A stretch of DNA of 64,000 bases, from contig OX457027.1 of assembly GCA_949752745.1 (NCBI GenBank), forward strand, positions 59,663,859 through 59,727,858. Reading direction: 5' to 3'. Below are positions 1 to 12,054 of the stretch, piece by piece. Source of the stretch: Protula sp. h YS-2021. Lineage: Eukaryota > Annelida > Polychaeta > Sabellida > Serpulidae. The position numbers and the translations under genes were made by a program. Each line of letters opens with the position of its first letter. Positions within the stretch are counted from its first letter, which is position 1. The notes beneath the pieces were generated by a model. That model worked only from the letters and a program-made list of their open reading frames with translations. It did no database searches and had not been told where the DNA came from.

Positions 1-63
1 GTACTTTGGTCGCCTTGAGCAACAATCTGGAAAGTAAACCTTGTAGCCAAGGACTTGTATGCG

Positions 64-96
<33 letters not shown>

Positions 97-1785
97 GAGG
101 GGGAGGGGAGTGGGGTCGAGTTTTTGGTTTTTCCTAAGCTAGATTTACATCGGGGTAAAAAAATGTGGTTCAAATTTTGTTTTTAACTATGAACCATGAC
201 CTCGTGTCACGTGGTTAATTTGTCCAGGATACGAAAATTATCAAAATGGTGGATAGGGGAGGGTGAAAAAGATGCTCATTTAGTATTTGCTATCTTTGGC
301 CTCAGAAAGGCATTGGGGAGGCTCATTAGTTTCGTTTGACATCAGCTCATTAACTTTTTATTTTGGTGAAAGGAAGCGACCTCTCGAACCGTCCAGGTCA
401 TGATATAACCTTAAAAAAGCGCGGGAAGCGTTAATGAACACTTGGGCTAAGTTTCTAAATATTTCGGTGTGGGGAGAAGGATGTTTTTTTTTTTTTTTTT
501 TTATATTTCTCGATTGTTTGAAATTGGTCTCGAGAAAGCCTATTACCTATTTACCCAGTTAGGTACGAAAGGAAAAGGCACATTTTGTCGTTCATGTGTG
601 TTTAAGTCTGAATGGGCAGTTGCTATGTATACAAGATTTAAGATTGTTGAGCTAAGTAGGTGACTAAGTTCATAGTTAGCAATGGAAAGCAGGCTTGCGT
701 AAAGACGCGAATAGCTTGCGGGGACCACACTGGTATTGGAGTGGCTCGGTATCTTTGGAATGCCATGCGGGCAAAGGCTTGTTGTCATATCCCATTGTGT
801 ACTTTAAATGAGCCGTGTTGTGAAAATAACCCTTAAAGACGACGCGCCTGAGACGGAATACCATTAACGTTAATGTTAACATTAACGGCTGGTCTTACTT
901 AAGTTGGTCGTAGCTGGGAAAAATCAAACACTTGGGTGAAAAAAGGGCTTTTTATATGAAGCCACGTGGTCTTCTTTCTAGTTCTGTTTTTGGCACTCCT
1001 GTCTGACTATCGTCCCAGCCACACTAGACTAGTTTCATGACTTATAATCATCTCAGTGACCAGTTGTTACATGGCTGTGCCATTTGAGAGACGCTATCAT
1101 GTTCTGTTCACGTGGTAAGCAGGCCCAAGGCCGCTTAGCTGCAAGTGCTGTATATTGTCATTTTCGCACACGAAGAGTCGTGTTGCATCTTATTCATAGC
1201 TGTCTAGTTGAAACTGAAAATTTTTTGCCAGTGTCATTATGCGCAATGTGTTTAAAAAAAAAAAAAGATCATTGCGTAACTATGCATAGAAATCAATGTT
1301 GCTACAGGCAACTTGCATGCTGAATTTGTCCATGGAAATCGCGTGGCTCATGAATTATTGATTTGGCTGACTTGGCATTTGGCCAGCAAGTAGAGAAGAC
1401 GAGCCAGCAACGGAGAGCCTTGAGGTTGATCAATGATTTCCTGGCAGTTGTGAGATGTGGCGGGAAATGTGCTGGGTTGGCTTGAATGAAATTAGTAGCC
1501 TTGGAATTTTCCATAGTCCCATGACGGCTATCGGTGCACCCTTCACATGTTGTCTAGTCGGCCAAGCAATAAAAATATTTGATTGTCCGTCTGTGGGACC
1601 TTGAGTTCGCGAATGCTGCGGAATTTTGATTTCTTTTAGTGGAGCCATTTCATGGTCATTCTTGTCTTAGATCTCTGCCTATACTATAGTTTCAGTGAAA
1701 ATTTCCTCAAAAGTCTTGTTTGTGACTTGAAAGCTAATTTCGCACGCGAGTTAATAACGTTGTGTTGTCCTTTCTGTACTTGCAG
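1..1785 (+). other. Intron of the PIM-like kinase gene (3' part)
   Basis: This stretch precedes the first recognisable PIM exon and ends in a good acceptor (pyrimidine-rich, then TTGCAG) at 1785. No kinase catalytic-loop (HRD) or DFG motif is visible in any + frame, so the upstream coding exon lies outside the window. It holds a 30-T run at 66-95, a 19-T run at 484-502 and a perfect 20-bp palindrome at 868-887. Small open frames on both strands show no recognisable domain. That the whole stretch is one intron is inferred from PIM gene structure, where the exon ending just after the DFG region is followed by this exon. Confidence 0.6.
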
Positions 1786-1962
1786 GCACGAGAGTGTACA
1801 GCCCACCAGAATGGATCCGATACCACCGTTATGACGCTACCGCTCTGACAGTCTGGTCGCTGGGAATCCTTCTCTTCGACATGGTTTGCGGAGACATTCC
1901 TTTTGAGCAGGATGAGCAGATTCTCAAAGCCAATCTGGTTTTTCGCGGCAAACTCTCCACAG
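1786..1962 (+). CDS. PIM: PIM-family serine/threonine kinase, penultimate coding exon (partial gene)
   Basis: This 177-bp exon encodes kinase subdomains VIII to X of a PIM kinase. It reads [15 protein letters not shown], then [19 protein letters not shown], nearly identical to vertebrate PIM1-3. SPPEW is the PIM form of the APE motif, and VWSLGILL replaces the usual DxWSxG motif, a PIM hallmark. The acceptor is TTGCAG at 1780-1785 and the donor is GTGTGT at 1963. The first codon (Gly) is split and the exon ends with the first base of an Asp codon, so both flanking introns are phase 1. PIM kinases are constitutively active, cytosolic and nuclear survival kinases that lack a regulatory activation-loop phosphorylation site. 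The N-lobe, catalytic Asp and DFG are upstream of the window and cannot be judged. Confidence 0.95.
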
Positions 1963-2125
1963 GTGTGTATTATAGTAATTTTCAGTATTTTAAACATATA
2001 GAATCCAAATTTTAAAAAATATAAGGAATTTTAACTTTTAACACTAATAAAACAGATTTTAAATGTAAACTTCACAAACGTAAATCTGTTTATTTATTGG
2101 ATCTTTTCCTATTCTGTTATTTTAG
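1963..2125 (+). other. PIM-like gene, last coding intron (163 bp, phase 1)
   Basis: The intron begins GTGTGT and ends in a T-rich tract followed by TTTTAG. It is very AT-rich compared with the flanking exons. Splicing across it restores a continuous reading frame through the Asp codon (G from the upstream exon, AT from the downstream exon) and matches PIM protein order without gap. Confidence 0.9.
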
Positions 2126-2304
2126 ATGTGAAAGATCTTATAAGCAAGTGCTTGTCACTGAAGCCCTCCGAGAGGCCGCACCTAGATGATATTCTTAAGC
2201 ATTCCTGGATGCAACCTGACGAAGTTGAGTCCGACACCCTACGTGTTCCCACTGAATCCAGATCACTCCATGGCTCCGCTGGAAGCACTGGGGAACCGAT
2301 GTGA
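2126..2304 (+). CDS. PIM: PIM-family serine/threonine kinase, terminal coding exon
   Basis: The exon continues the kinase C-lobe with DVKDLISKCLSLKPSERP and then LDDILKHSWMQ, matching the PIM subdomain XI sequence (DLIRWCLALRPSDRP, then HPWMQ in the vertebrate proteins). The conserved Arg of subdomain XI is kept in SERP. About 24 residues follow, ending GSAGSTGEPM before a TGA stop at 2302-2304; this tail is short, as in vertebrate PIMs, but not conserved in detail. The start is set by the TTTTAG acceptor at 2120-2125 and by phase agreement with the upstream exon. A longer open frame in another phase (2186-2533) is a shadow and does not encode kinase sequence. Confidence 0.95.
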
Positions 2305-3843
2305 TGATAGTTCAACTTTAGGCACGTTTTCAAATTTGACCACAACTTCGCGTGGATCAGGCTTCGCAGGCCGCCAACTACGACTACGCAACAACGTGTT
2401 CACTCATCGACGGACAGCGAGTCCCCAGGTTTTGGACTGCATTGTCCGTTCTCGTGGAACTGATGGTCGCACTCTAGGTCGATTTGAGTCGCTGGTGTTT
2501 GCCGAAAACTTGCGAAATAGTGAACTCCAGTGACAAAAACTGTTGAAGAACAAACGCCTCCAAGGGGGTGTATTCGAGATTGCTCAGCTTGCTACCAAAG
2601 AACTGTGGGCAGGCATTTGCTTCCCCAAAGACTGAGTAAAGTATGTGACACTGTGACTAGCTTGTTGGTAGTTTTTGTGTGTCCGGGTACGCTGAAGCCG
2701 GGTTGCCGATAGTGCGCTATCGTGTGCGATCCCTTGGCGTACTTAGTCACGTTTGGTGTAGGGACAAGGGGATTCTGTGGTGCTATGCATGGAACAGTTT
2801 AAGAACTATAAACAAAAGAAAAAAGTACTTTTCTTGACTTTTGTTGTAGCAAATCAATGCACAAAACAATGCAATTTGTTCTCTTTCCACTGGAGAGTTG
2901 TGTACAGTCATTGAATAATTAGTTATAAGATGAAGTGTTTTTTGGTTATTTAAAACAGAACGACCCCGTCTCGTGCTTCGCATGAGCAGTGTAACATTTG
3001 TTGATCTTTAGGTAATCGTTATTAATACAAAATCTTCAGTTTCATTTTCTTGTGACATACCACAGCGGTGGTTGCAACCTGAAACGTTTAGGCCATATTG
3101 TTACTCGCTACTTCAGAAAAAGAATGTGATCTGTAAATCAGTGTTAGGCTTGTGGCGTTATGTATCTTAGCGGTTTGTAATATTTTAGCTTGACTGCTTT
3201 GAGATACTGATGTTAAACTCTAGGGCGTAGTACTTGTGGCTGGAGGGGGTTCCTAGGGCGTTGGTGAGAGCTGTATTTCGTGGCCTGCCTACTCGACCAG
3301 GTATCCCTCCTGTCCATTCGAGTCCCCCGGTTGTTTCGCGTAGTTTTGACTTTCTCTGGATCGTTTCTCGTTCGTTATTTTCTCTTCTCTCGCCTCGGAG
3401 TGTTGTCAATGCAAGTGAATGCAACAACAGTATTACGTGTCAGCTTGTATACCGCGTGTATGTACGACGTATATTCATTCATTTAGAAGTGTAGTAATTT
3501 ATTTTTATTTTGTGTCCAAGACTTGGGAAGAATATGTATAGTATGTCTCACAAGAGTCGACATTCAAAACATTTGATTTTAAAAATTCAGATCCTGGTTT
3601 CAGTAGCGAAATGTCAGCAATCATTCAGATTTTAGAATTAATTATTGGGTATTCTTAACTTTTCCTTTTTTTCTGTAATCTTAAGCCTTTGTAGTTAAGT
3701 ATTGGGATGGTGGTTATTGGGAAAAAAAAACTAAGAACATAGGAAAAGGTTTATATTTGAAAAAAAAAAAAAAGGACAGTAAAGCCGGAAAAACAATAGC
3801 CAGATTTGATGGCGGCTCGGTAAAAGTGTATAGTCCATTCGTG

Positions 3844-3852
3844 TTATTTATT
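3844..3852 (+). promoter_or_regulatory. AU-rich element nonamer TTATTTATT in 3' UTR
   Basis: TTATTTATT is the canonical AU-rich mRNA-decay nonamer, here about 1.5 kb after the PIM stop. Other ATTTA pentamers lie near 3481 and 3497. The likely role is rapid mRNA turnover through TTP/HuR-type proteins; this is inferred from position and motif only. Confidence 0.5.
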
Positions 3853-4219
3853 GCGTGCGCTTTAAGTTATATGCGTCTTGTATATAAAGAGCTAAGTTAT
3901 TGAGACTAACTTAACACTTATGTGTTCAAAGGTTAACTTGACGAAGTGTGATATCAAAAGATCTGCTTCAATTGCAATTGGTATTTACAATAGCAGCTAA
4001 ACTGAGCAAAATGGTACTTTCAGTACTTCATGGTTTTATGTTTTAGACGTTTTGCATGGAAATTTAAAACTATGGTTCTGTAGAAAGATGAAAATTTTAG
4101 CCTCTTGCGGACATATTCCCTGATGTTAAACAATCAAAATAGTTTTAAAATAATCAATACAGCCTATCGAATATGCTTTGACTTCGTGTATATTCAGTGT
4201 ATATAAAGAATATTTTTGT

Positions 4220-4225
4220 AATAAA
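4220..4225 (+). terminator. Candidate polyadenylation signal AATAAA
   Basis: First AATAAA downstream of the PIM stop codon. The next 40 bases are T-rich with TTGT and TTTTGCTT, compatible with a downstream element. No transcript evidence is available from sequence alone. Confidence 0.5.
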
Positions 4226-4240
4226 ATTACAAGTTGTAAT

Positions 4241-4766
4241 TTATTCTTTTGCTTGAGTCTCAAATGTGAAATCTATCAACAAGTTCACAGCATTCCTGGT
4301 ACAGATTTACATGGCACAGCCCAACACTACTTAAAACTTAACAATAAGCATTTCATTTGTAAGTCTTTCCAACACCCGCCCCCCCCCCCCCCCCCCCCGC
4401 CCACCATTCCCAACAAAACAACTTAAAACCTGACTATACTCTTGAATGGGTAGTATTACCAAGAATCACAAACAAAAAGGAAAGAACACGCCACATTCAT
4501 ACATCGACACGGATAAAACTTTTTTGGAATTTTGTTCAAGCATAACACCGTACCCTTTTAGTTTTTGGCCCCAAGCAAATAAAGTCGCAGCTAAGGAACA
4601 TAGTGTTAAGCGCCACCACATTAGCCGGTGCCGTGATCCGGATCTGGACTGGTCGAAAGTCTTTCAATCCAGTTCTTACTAGATCTCTTTGCACCAGTAA
4701 TACTCTTACCTTCATGATACACAATAGAGGGTTGAGACTTAGTAAAATTTTTTGGTTGCCCGGCAC
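4241..4766. other. Intergenic; 20-C homopolymer
   Basis: No gene is recognised. The stretch contains an uninterrupted run of 20 C at 4379-4398 followed by CCACC, which only fuels a poly-proline shadow frame. The rest is unremarkable AT-rich sequence. Confidence 0.6.
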
Positions 4767-4967
4767 GAAAGTTAGTCGTCCAGCGCAATTTTTGCAAAAT
4801 TTGTCTAGCCCGCCTCACGTGAAAAAAAAAAACAATAACAAAATGGTGTTGAAAATAATCAACAGTATTTACCTGAAAATACTCAGAAAAAAAGTTAGTC
4901 GCCACTCGGGCGACCAACTCGAAAAAGTTAGTCGCCCCAGCCAAAAGTTGGTCGCCATGGGCGACCG
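4767..4967. repeat. Word-repeat array, unit AAAGTTRGTCGCC
   Basis: The 13-base word AAAGTTAGTCG(C/T)C occurs near 4768, 4891, 4924 and 4943. Its reverse complement GGCGACCAACT occurs at 4909, and GGGCGACC near 4958. The right half therefore folds as a near-perfect inverted repeat around 4905-4938. The left edge reads GGTTGCCCGGCACG, similar to the termini of other arrays in this window. It is probably a degenerate end of a DNA transposon rather than a gene. The 134-codon + frame across it is an artefact of the repeats (it reads KVSR again and again). Confidence 0.6.
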
Positions 4968-6285
4968 CGAAATCTCAACCTTGACATATATATATTATAA
5001 TATATGAGCGCACAGACGGATTAGGCTCGTACCTGTTGAGCAGCGCAACGAGTTGGTTTCGATGAGGCGTGCCACTGCGGACAGCTTGTTTCGAGGGTGC
5101 CTTGAACCAGACACAACATTCGGATTAGTTGTCATAGGTGGCTGGAATGTATGGAATGCGAAGTCATGCGAACAAAGTGCCTTTAACTTTTAAGGGGTAA
5201 AAGTGCGTTGACCACCTCGTACTTTCTCACATCGCTTCCTAAGATTGCCACTTAGTTAAGACCTGTCCGGGTCTGACGGTTGATAATTGGACGTTTCTTT
5301 TCATATGAAATAAGTTAATAAAAACTTCCAATTTCAGGATTCACTGAGGCAAAAAAGCCCCTTGAGGGTCAGTAATTACTCTGCGACATACAAGGTTTGT
5401 CGTAGCATCTAAAAATAAACGCAGACACGGTGAGACTGCAGTTTGTAGACGAAAATAGCACCAGACATAAATGACCAATCAAAACTGGCCTTTCGAAATG
5501 TTCAATGGGCATTGCCAAGCATTGTTATTTTTTTTGTCAAATAACACTCAAGGTCATAGCTGTCCGATTCGAGCAAACTGCACGTATGCGCGCCAAAACA
5601 AAGGCAATGGCCGGTCAGTCACACGGCGGAAAGTTGAAGTTCACTTTGCGATCCTTTCCTGCATTGCTAGGAGTTGATGCTTTTGACTTGCATGCCAGTG
5701 ACTCAAAAAACAGTCTGCATGAATTTGCTGTTAATATCGAATACCGGAATTTTGAGGGCACTGATTGCCAATAATTCTATCGGCGATCTGTCTCAACTAA
5801 TCACTAATTGAACAGTGCATTTTACTTTTATCTCAGAATATTGGAAGGTGAATGCTCTGAGATGACCGCATGTTGGCATTGACATAACGCGCATCTGCGA
5901 ATGCTAGCCACAAGGGTAACCATAGCAGTGGTTGATATTCATGCATATTTCATGAGCACTGATTTCCTGGCCTACTTTGTCCACTTTTCAAGGAGATTTC
6001 CACGCATTGCAAGATCTGCTCATCGAAGCGTGTTTTAGATTTCATAAAATATTAACCTGTAGGTGTTTTCTCTGAAATCGACCTCAGTACCCTTTCCTTG
6101 ATATTTTGATAGTTTTTAATCACGACTGCATTACACCAAGACATGGTGTTTTTACGCAAAGCACATCAGACAAAACTGGTTGTTCCGTACTGGACAATTG
6201 TTTCCGAAAGAACAGTCATGAATGCATGCATGCATTTGTGGCGGGATAGCAATGTCACCTACATTACATATGAATACTACCAAAA

Positions 6286-6320
<35 letters not shown>

Positions 6321-6687
6321 TAAGGATTTGCCAGTTGGTGCACCAGTACAATGTGTTGGTTTGTATTTTATCATGACGGCTTCGATTTGTACCGAAAGAG
6401 TAACAGATGTAACCCAGTTCATGAAAATATGTCATCAGATGCTACATTTTCATGGCCCTTTCTATATTTGCTTTATTGTCACTTGGGGGCACATACCCTA
6501 GACCTTTTTTTGTGACAGATACACTCTGTGAAAAAGGCGATGCCATAACACAAGATTTTTCAAAAGGTTGGACATCTTGTAGCACAAGCGATCACTGCAG
6601 TGGTCCTAGTTTGCCCTGAAGCGTCCGCCTAACTAAACGACAGAAAATACCAGGACTTTGTTTTCTTCTTCTTCTTCTTCTTCCTCT

Positions 6688-6728
<41 letters not shown>

Positions 6729-8260
6729 GTATCGGGGTAACCCTTCCCCCCTCCCCCTACCCGCTCCCTCAGAGACACCCCAAAAGAATTCAATGCCTAA
6801 TTTGCGTTCTGTTGCTCAATTAATGCACATTGTAGACAACATTCTATTGTACGTATAGTATATTTTGAGTAACAACACTTGAGGCTATGTCATAAATGTA
6901 TACATATGTCATCATTTTGCATATGGCGTACAATAAATATGCATCGTATGTATCATTATCACTAAATATACCCCCAGCCGATGACCACTGCATTGTCAAT
7001 AAATTACGCGCGCTATCATTTGCGAAGGCCGTTTTTGTTTTGAAATGTGTCCGTCAAAATGTCGGCATAGATGTCACGTTGTTGGCTGAAAGAACAATTT
7101 TTAAAAGCTCATACCCCCTCCCATTAGTGTATAAAGATCAGTTCTAATGTAACCAAATAACTGGGCTAAGGCGCACAGCATACAACGCCAAACATCCACT
7201 CGTAGAATTAACAACCATACCCCCTCGACGAAGCAGTCTTATTAACAAATAAATAGCAACACCTTATAAAGATACGTGTTGTTGCGATTTGTAAGTAGGT
7301 GCAAATATTCATCAAAATTCTGGGTATTAGTATCGAATTTAACTAATTTACGTTATAAGAATCCGGCTTATCATGCTTCGGGAAGAACTTTGGTCTTTTA
7401 CTTGTCAAATTAAACAAGCTGCTAAAAACATCTTAGTGAAAACAGAAGCTGTATTTGGAGACCTCGTTCAACTACGTGGCATAAATTCTTCAATTGTTAT
7501 TTCGAAAGAACATTTACCAAAACTCCACGGTTTCTGTTTGGAAATCTGGGTGTTGACCCCACTGTGCAGAAACGAAAAGTTCGAAAGATAAAACTGGTGT
7601 TTGTTAAAATTATTTTAATATCTGGTTTTCCATTCATCTGCCAGTTTCCTTCTTTTGTTTTAAACAGATCCATGGAGCGACAAATACTCTTGATTTCATC
7701 AAAATTTAATTTAGTTGCAAATAATGAGCGTTTTCAAAACGGAACAGCAAAGCAGTGGTCACGAATGCTCTCAGACTTTGCTTCGCATTCATAATATCTC
7801 CTGAGGACGTTGTCCTCAAAACACGCACCTATTTCCTCGACCTCCAAATCCATGTTTTATTAACTGCACTGTTGGTACATGCATTGCAACCAAAAGCAGT
7901 AAAGCCTTGATGTGTGTCCAGATTAGAAATAGTTCATTTAATATTCTCAATGACAAACAGGGATCACAAAGTTCAGTACTTCCCAGTATAGGTACAATTT
8001 TTTTTGTGGTGTGGCTTGAAATTAGATCGCTTTGTCAAATGCAGAGGTAAGCCTACCATAATCCCCAGGTCACAAAGTTCGACATCTTGAATATAGTACA
8101 AGAATCTTGAATACAGAATTGCAGATCAAAGGCGCTGCAAGTATATCCCTGCAAAGCATGAACTTGGATTTGTTAACATGGGAGGTTGGTGGGGGAGACG
8201 GGGGTGGAGGGGTTGGAGGGTTTAATATTAAAAGTAATCATTCCGATGACTACAAGGTAG
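4968..8260. other. Intergenic; poly-A and CTT/poly-T tracts
   Basis: No supported gene. It contains an (A)29 run at 6289-6317 and a (CTT)n tract passing into about 37 T at 6661-6727. Small open frames (for example 7373-7591 +, 73 codons) have no recognisable domain. An acceptor-like tract ends at about 7668 but does not join to anything convincing. Confidence 0.55.

Positions 8261-8263
<3 letters not shown>

Positions 8264-8341
<78 letters not shown>
8264..8341 (+). repeat. Microsatellite (CT)39
   Basis: Uninterrupted CT dinucleotide repeat, about 39 units. It is followed at 8379 by a pyrimidine tract and CAG that would form a strong splice acceptor, but the frame after it (16 codons to a stop) is too short to support an exon. 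Confidence 0.95.
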
Positions 8342-8344
<3 letters not shown>

Positions 8345-10330
8345 TTATTCATTTTATTTGTATCTTCGCTTTTTTCAGTCGCGACCACCGCCCACGTACA
8401 TCCTCGAGATTATATCATCATTTGAATAAGACGCTGTACAATGGTGTTAAAGGTATAGCTGAAACTTACACAATGTGCAAATTACATAGATAGCCATTAA
8501 TTAGTGGTCATTATGACGCAACATTTCTCATTTAAGAAGAACCAGCACCCTAATGCGCATTGACATGGTTGAAAAAACACAACCGAATGAATACAATACT
8601 CGGCGAGGCGTAAATCGGTGTGAACAATCTCCAAATTACTCACACAACAAGGTCGTGACCTGCCAGATATGCGGCTTCGTCTGTGCCTCTGAACCCCAAA
8701 TCTCTGCCTCTTTCCCCGGAATACACATAACGCCTTGCGTAACATTTAGCCTAGTCAAACCTAGTATGTGCCCTGGTTAAGGTGAAGCCGAGCCTGATAC
8801 AGACAAGTTAATTCAGCTCTTCAGAAGCCTTCCTGTTGCGTTAATTAGAACAGCCGTGGGACAGCTTGCGATTAGGAAGTTCAACGAGGGGTTAGCATTC
8901 CTCCCTTACGTCGAATAGATATTGAAGCACGTGTGTGAACTAAAAGAAATTTATTTAACTAATTAACTTTGCAAACGAGATAGCTATGGGCATTCAAGAC
9001 TGTTGTCTTGTCCTTTCCCCTTCAACGCCCCCACCCCTCCGCCCCCATCATCCCCGTCCGTTCAAAGATGAAATTATATATGGACGTTTTAAAAATGTTT
9101 TCGCTGTTAGTTTAGCTAAAAAAAATGTACAAAAGCACGTGGGCTTCTGGTCAACACAGAGCACTCAAGTATCGAGTTCCAACGAGATGCTTAATTGTCA
9201 TCTCAAACATTTGCACACACTGAAGGACGAACGAAAGAAGGAAAATAAACACAACAGAGGTCATTCGTTAACCTGCTGAAATCGAGATGAGTGTTTACTG
9301 TGTATTTCCGGTTTTGCTGGTCATTTCACCCATTTGTTTATTTTCCGAATGGCTTCTAGATTTAAACAAAATAGCCTAGATTTGTATCTGATCTCTGTAA
9401 ATATTGATGTTACCTTGACCACGATGACCACTCACCATAAGGGAAGTGGCCTTAACAAAAGATATCCTTGAACTTCTCATAACAGACAAACAAAACCGGG
9501 TGGTTATTTCTGTGCGGTAAGCATGTCTAACAGATGTTGAGCATGCCCTGAGTTCTATTTGAGGTCACCGCCAAGGACGAGTTCTCAAGTAATGTTGACC
9601 TTCAGTAAAACGGGCCCCATTTGCTTATTCACCCCGAAATTCGTTTTTCTATAAAAGAAAAATCCCGCCAAAACCAGTAGCTTGGAAAATTACCCCAGGG
9701 ATGACAAAATCTTTTCTCTGTGGTATTTATAATGTGTCTCGATTAACTGTGTTGAAAATTTCATTGTGACATGTTAAAGGTATAGCTGTGCTAAAAAAAG
9801 AAGGAAATGTATTTATGAAAATCATTCACTTAAAAACATGCTGATATCAAACATGGAAAAAAATTATTAACTGAAAAGAAAAGAGAAATAAAATATTTTT
9901 GCACCAACGGATTTCTGAGTCCGGTTTGAAAATCACCCTTGCATATGCGATTTTACGCCTAACCTGAAGAAGTCCAGGGGATACAGTGTTGAAAGAAAAG
10001 AAAACGTCACTATGTTATTCGTTGGCAATTCCAAACGGTGTCCAAGGAAGCAAACCATTCGGGCAAATGACCCAACCAAATGTCCTGGGATATTTGTTGT
10101 AGCCCATAACATACACCTACATATTTTATTTGACAAAATATATATGAATTCAAATGGTTTTCACAAGAAATGGAGTGCAAATAATGCTGGGATAGAACAA
10201 AGAAAAACGAATGAAATTTGTTTTCAGTTTTCAATATCAGGGAGCATAGTTGCATCCCCACTGTTGCAATGAATAGATTATAAAACTAGACAATAGACCC
10301 ACTTGCAGAATGCACTAAAGAAAACATGAA
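8342..10330. other. Intergenic, no recognisable feature
   Basis: AT-rich sequence without a convincing open frame, splice-site pair or repeat array on either strand. A frame at 8986-9279 (+) has no recognisable domain. Confidence 0.5.
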
Positions 10331-10384
10331 AAAGAAGCTCAAAGTCAAGCAGTACAAATTCTTTGTCGTCGTTTTGGCCCAAAG

Positions 10385-10975
10385 GATTAAACGTGAGTTC
10401 AAAATATCTATCTGTAACCGTTTTCGAGATAACAGCCAACTTCCGTTTTTTTGCCTTGACCGTGACCCAGAAAGTCAAGGTCACCGGGGTACCTCAGTCA
10501 ACTTCCGGTTTTTCACCTTGACTGTGACCGAGAAGATCAAGGTCACCGAGGTACCTCGTATGTGACGTTGTTTAGGCCCAAAGAGTCGAAAATGGACTCA
10601 GAATCACTCTAACCATACCCGTTATTTAGATAATAGTCATTTTTCGGCTTTTGACCTTGACCGTGATCCAGAAGGTCAAGGTCACCGAGTTACCTTTCAT
10701 GTAATGCTGTTTAGGCTCAAGGGTTAAAATCGGCCCAGAATCGCTCTAACAGCTTTCGCGATAATGGTCAATTTCAGGTTTTTTACCTTGACCGTGACCG
10801 AGAAGGTCAAGGTGACCAAGGTACCTCTTTTGTAACGTTGTTTAGGCAAATGGGGTCGAAAATAAGCTCAAAATCACTCTTTCTCAAACCGTTTTCGAGA
10901 TAATAGTCGACTACCGATTTTTTACTTTGACAATGACATCACTTTGGCCTTGAACTCTGAGGTCAAGGTCAAAAA
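10385..10975 (+). repeat. Degenerate satellite array, ~130-140 bp monomer with GGTCAAGGTCA core (forward)
   Basis: Successive units share this order: CTCAGAATCACTCTAACC, CGTTTTCGAGATAA, CAACTTCCG, CCTTGACCGTGACC, AGAAGGTCAAGGTCACCGAG, GTACCTC, GTTGTTTAGGCC. The TCAAGGTCACC landmark recurs at about 10474, 10537, 10676 and 10807, so most units are 130-140 bp and the first spacing (63 bp) is a truncated unit. Related GGTCA-rich sequence continues to about 11110. Such GGTCAAGGTCA arrays occur in many mollusc genomes. No coding capacity. Confidence 0.8.
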
Positions 10976-12054
10976 TATTTGGCCTGATGATTGTCCATAA
11001 GTGTACCAAATATAAAGCTCTGCTGACTCAAACGCTAGGAGGAATTTTCTGGTTACCATTTTATGGAAAAAATAACTTTGACCTCAATTTGACCTTCACC
11101 TTGACCTCTGAGGTAAAAAAATTGCTGATTCGGTGAGACCTCGTCACCTTATACACGTCTGCCAAATTTCATCACCCTCTGTTAAAAACTGTAGGGGTTT
11201 TCTGGAAACCATCCAAACGGAAAAAAGATAATAAAAAACGAAAAAAAGGCAGAAACTTCCAGAAAAAACTACAAACTTATACTCAGTTGCAAACGAGGTT
11301 TGCAAGTGGGAATAAGGGAAGAAAATGAGAGGAATCATCTAGCATGGCCAACAATTTCATCTTAATATTTATGAAAACTTTGGCTGAAAGTTCAAAAAGC
11401 AGAAGTGCTTAATTGTTTATAACAATTAATATCTATTGTTTTTATTTTTAACAATGGATGACAAAAAATGCAGGCTTTATGAATCATTGTTTTCATTAAA
11501 CATTGGTCCAGAAAGAAGCTGTGACTTGTGATGGCTGTGCAGAATGGTTATCACGTGAATAACTTGTGATCACGGAAGAAATCTTCACGCGTAATCAAGA
11601 TCGATCCATGCATCGATACTGTTAGCGGGACAACGCTCTTTTAAATGAGTTGGCATATGTTGATTATATTTGTGTTTTAACGCTATTTTGAACCAAATCG
11701 ATAATGTCTGTTGTGTTCAAAGTTAAGCTTTATCCGTTCAACTTGTTTGCCCTTTATAATCCGCCCCTGACCTGTTGTGAAAAATTGAGCTGAACTAGAA
11801 AAAACTACAGTAAATGTTAAAACACACACTGCTTTGAAACACCCCCACCACAACCGCTGTGACAGTCAGTTTTTTCCCACTAGTCTCTGTTTCCACTACT
11901 GTCTGTTTCCTATAACAGCCCCAGAACTCCCCCCTCTACCCTCACCCCTCTACACACATATCTTTTCCCATATACTTAGTTTATGAGTGCGCCCTAAAGA
12001 ATTTGGAACTTCTTTAAATACTCTGGATTCTTTTAACAGAGCATCCGTTACTTC
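10976..12054. other. Spacer between inverted satellite arrays
   Basis: The first 350 bases are still related to the satellite flank (TTGACCTCAATTTGACC near 11090). A perfect 8-bp hairpin TTGCAAAC-GAG-GTTTGCAA lies at 11287-11305. The remaining sequence to 12054 has no gene. Confidence 0.5.

Larger units (their letters stand above)
2305..4240 (+). other. Probable 3' UTR of the PIM-like mRNA
   Basis: No further coding similarity is visible after the PIM stop. The first canonical AATAAA on the + strand is at 4220-4225 and is followed by a U/GU-rich stretch, which would give a 3' UTR of about 1.9 kb. The distal half is rich in A and T and contains ATTTA pentamers and one UUAUUUAUU-type nonamer at 3844-3852. 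Long 3' UTRs with AU-rich instability elements are known for vertebrate PIM mRNAs. The exact cleavage site is inferred. Confidence 0.6.

Noticed and set aside
2186..2533. 115-codon + frame over the last PIM exon
   Set aside because: Wrong phase; the true PIM frame stops at 2304.
4603..5007. 134-codon + frame with KVSR repeats
   Set aside because: The apparent protein repeat simply reflects the AAAGTTAGTCGCC DNA words.
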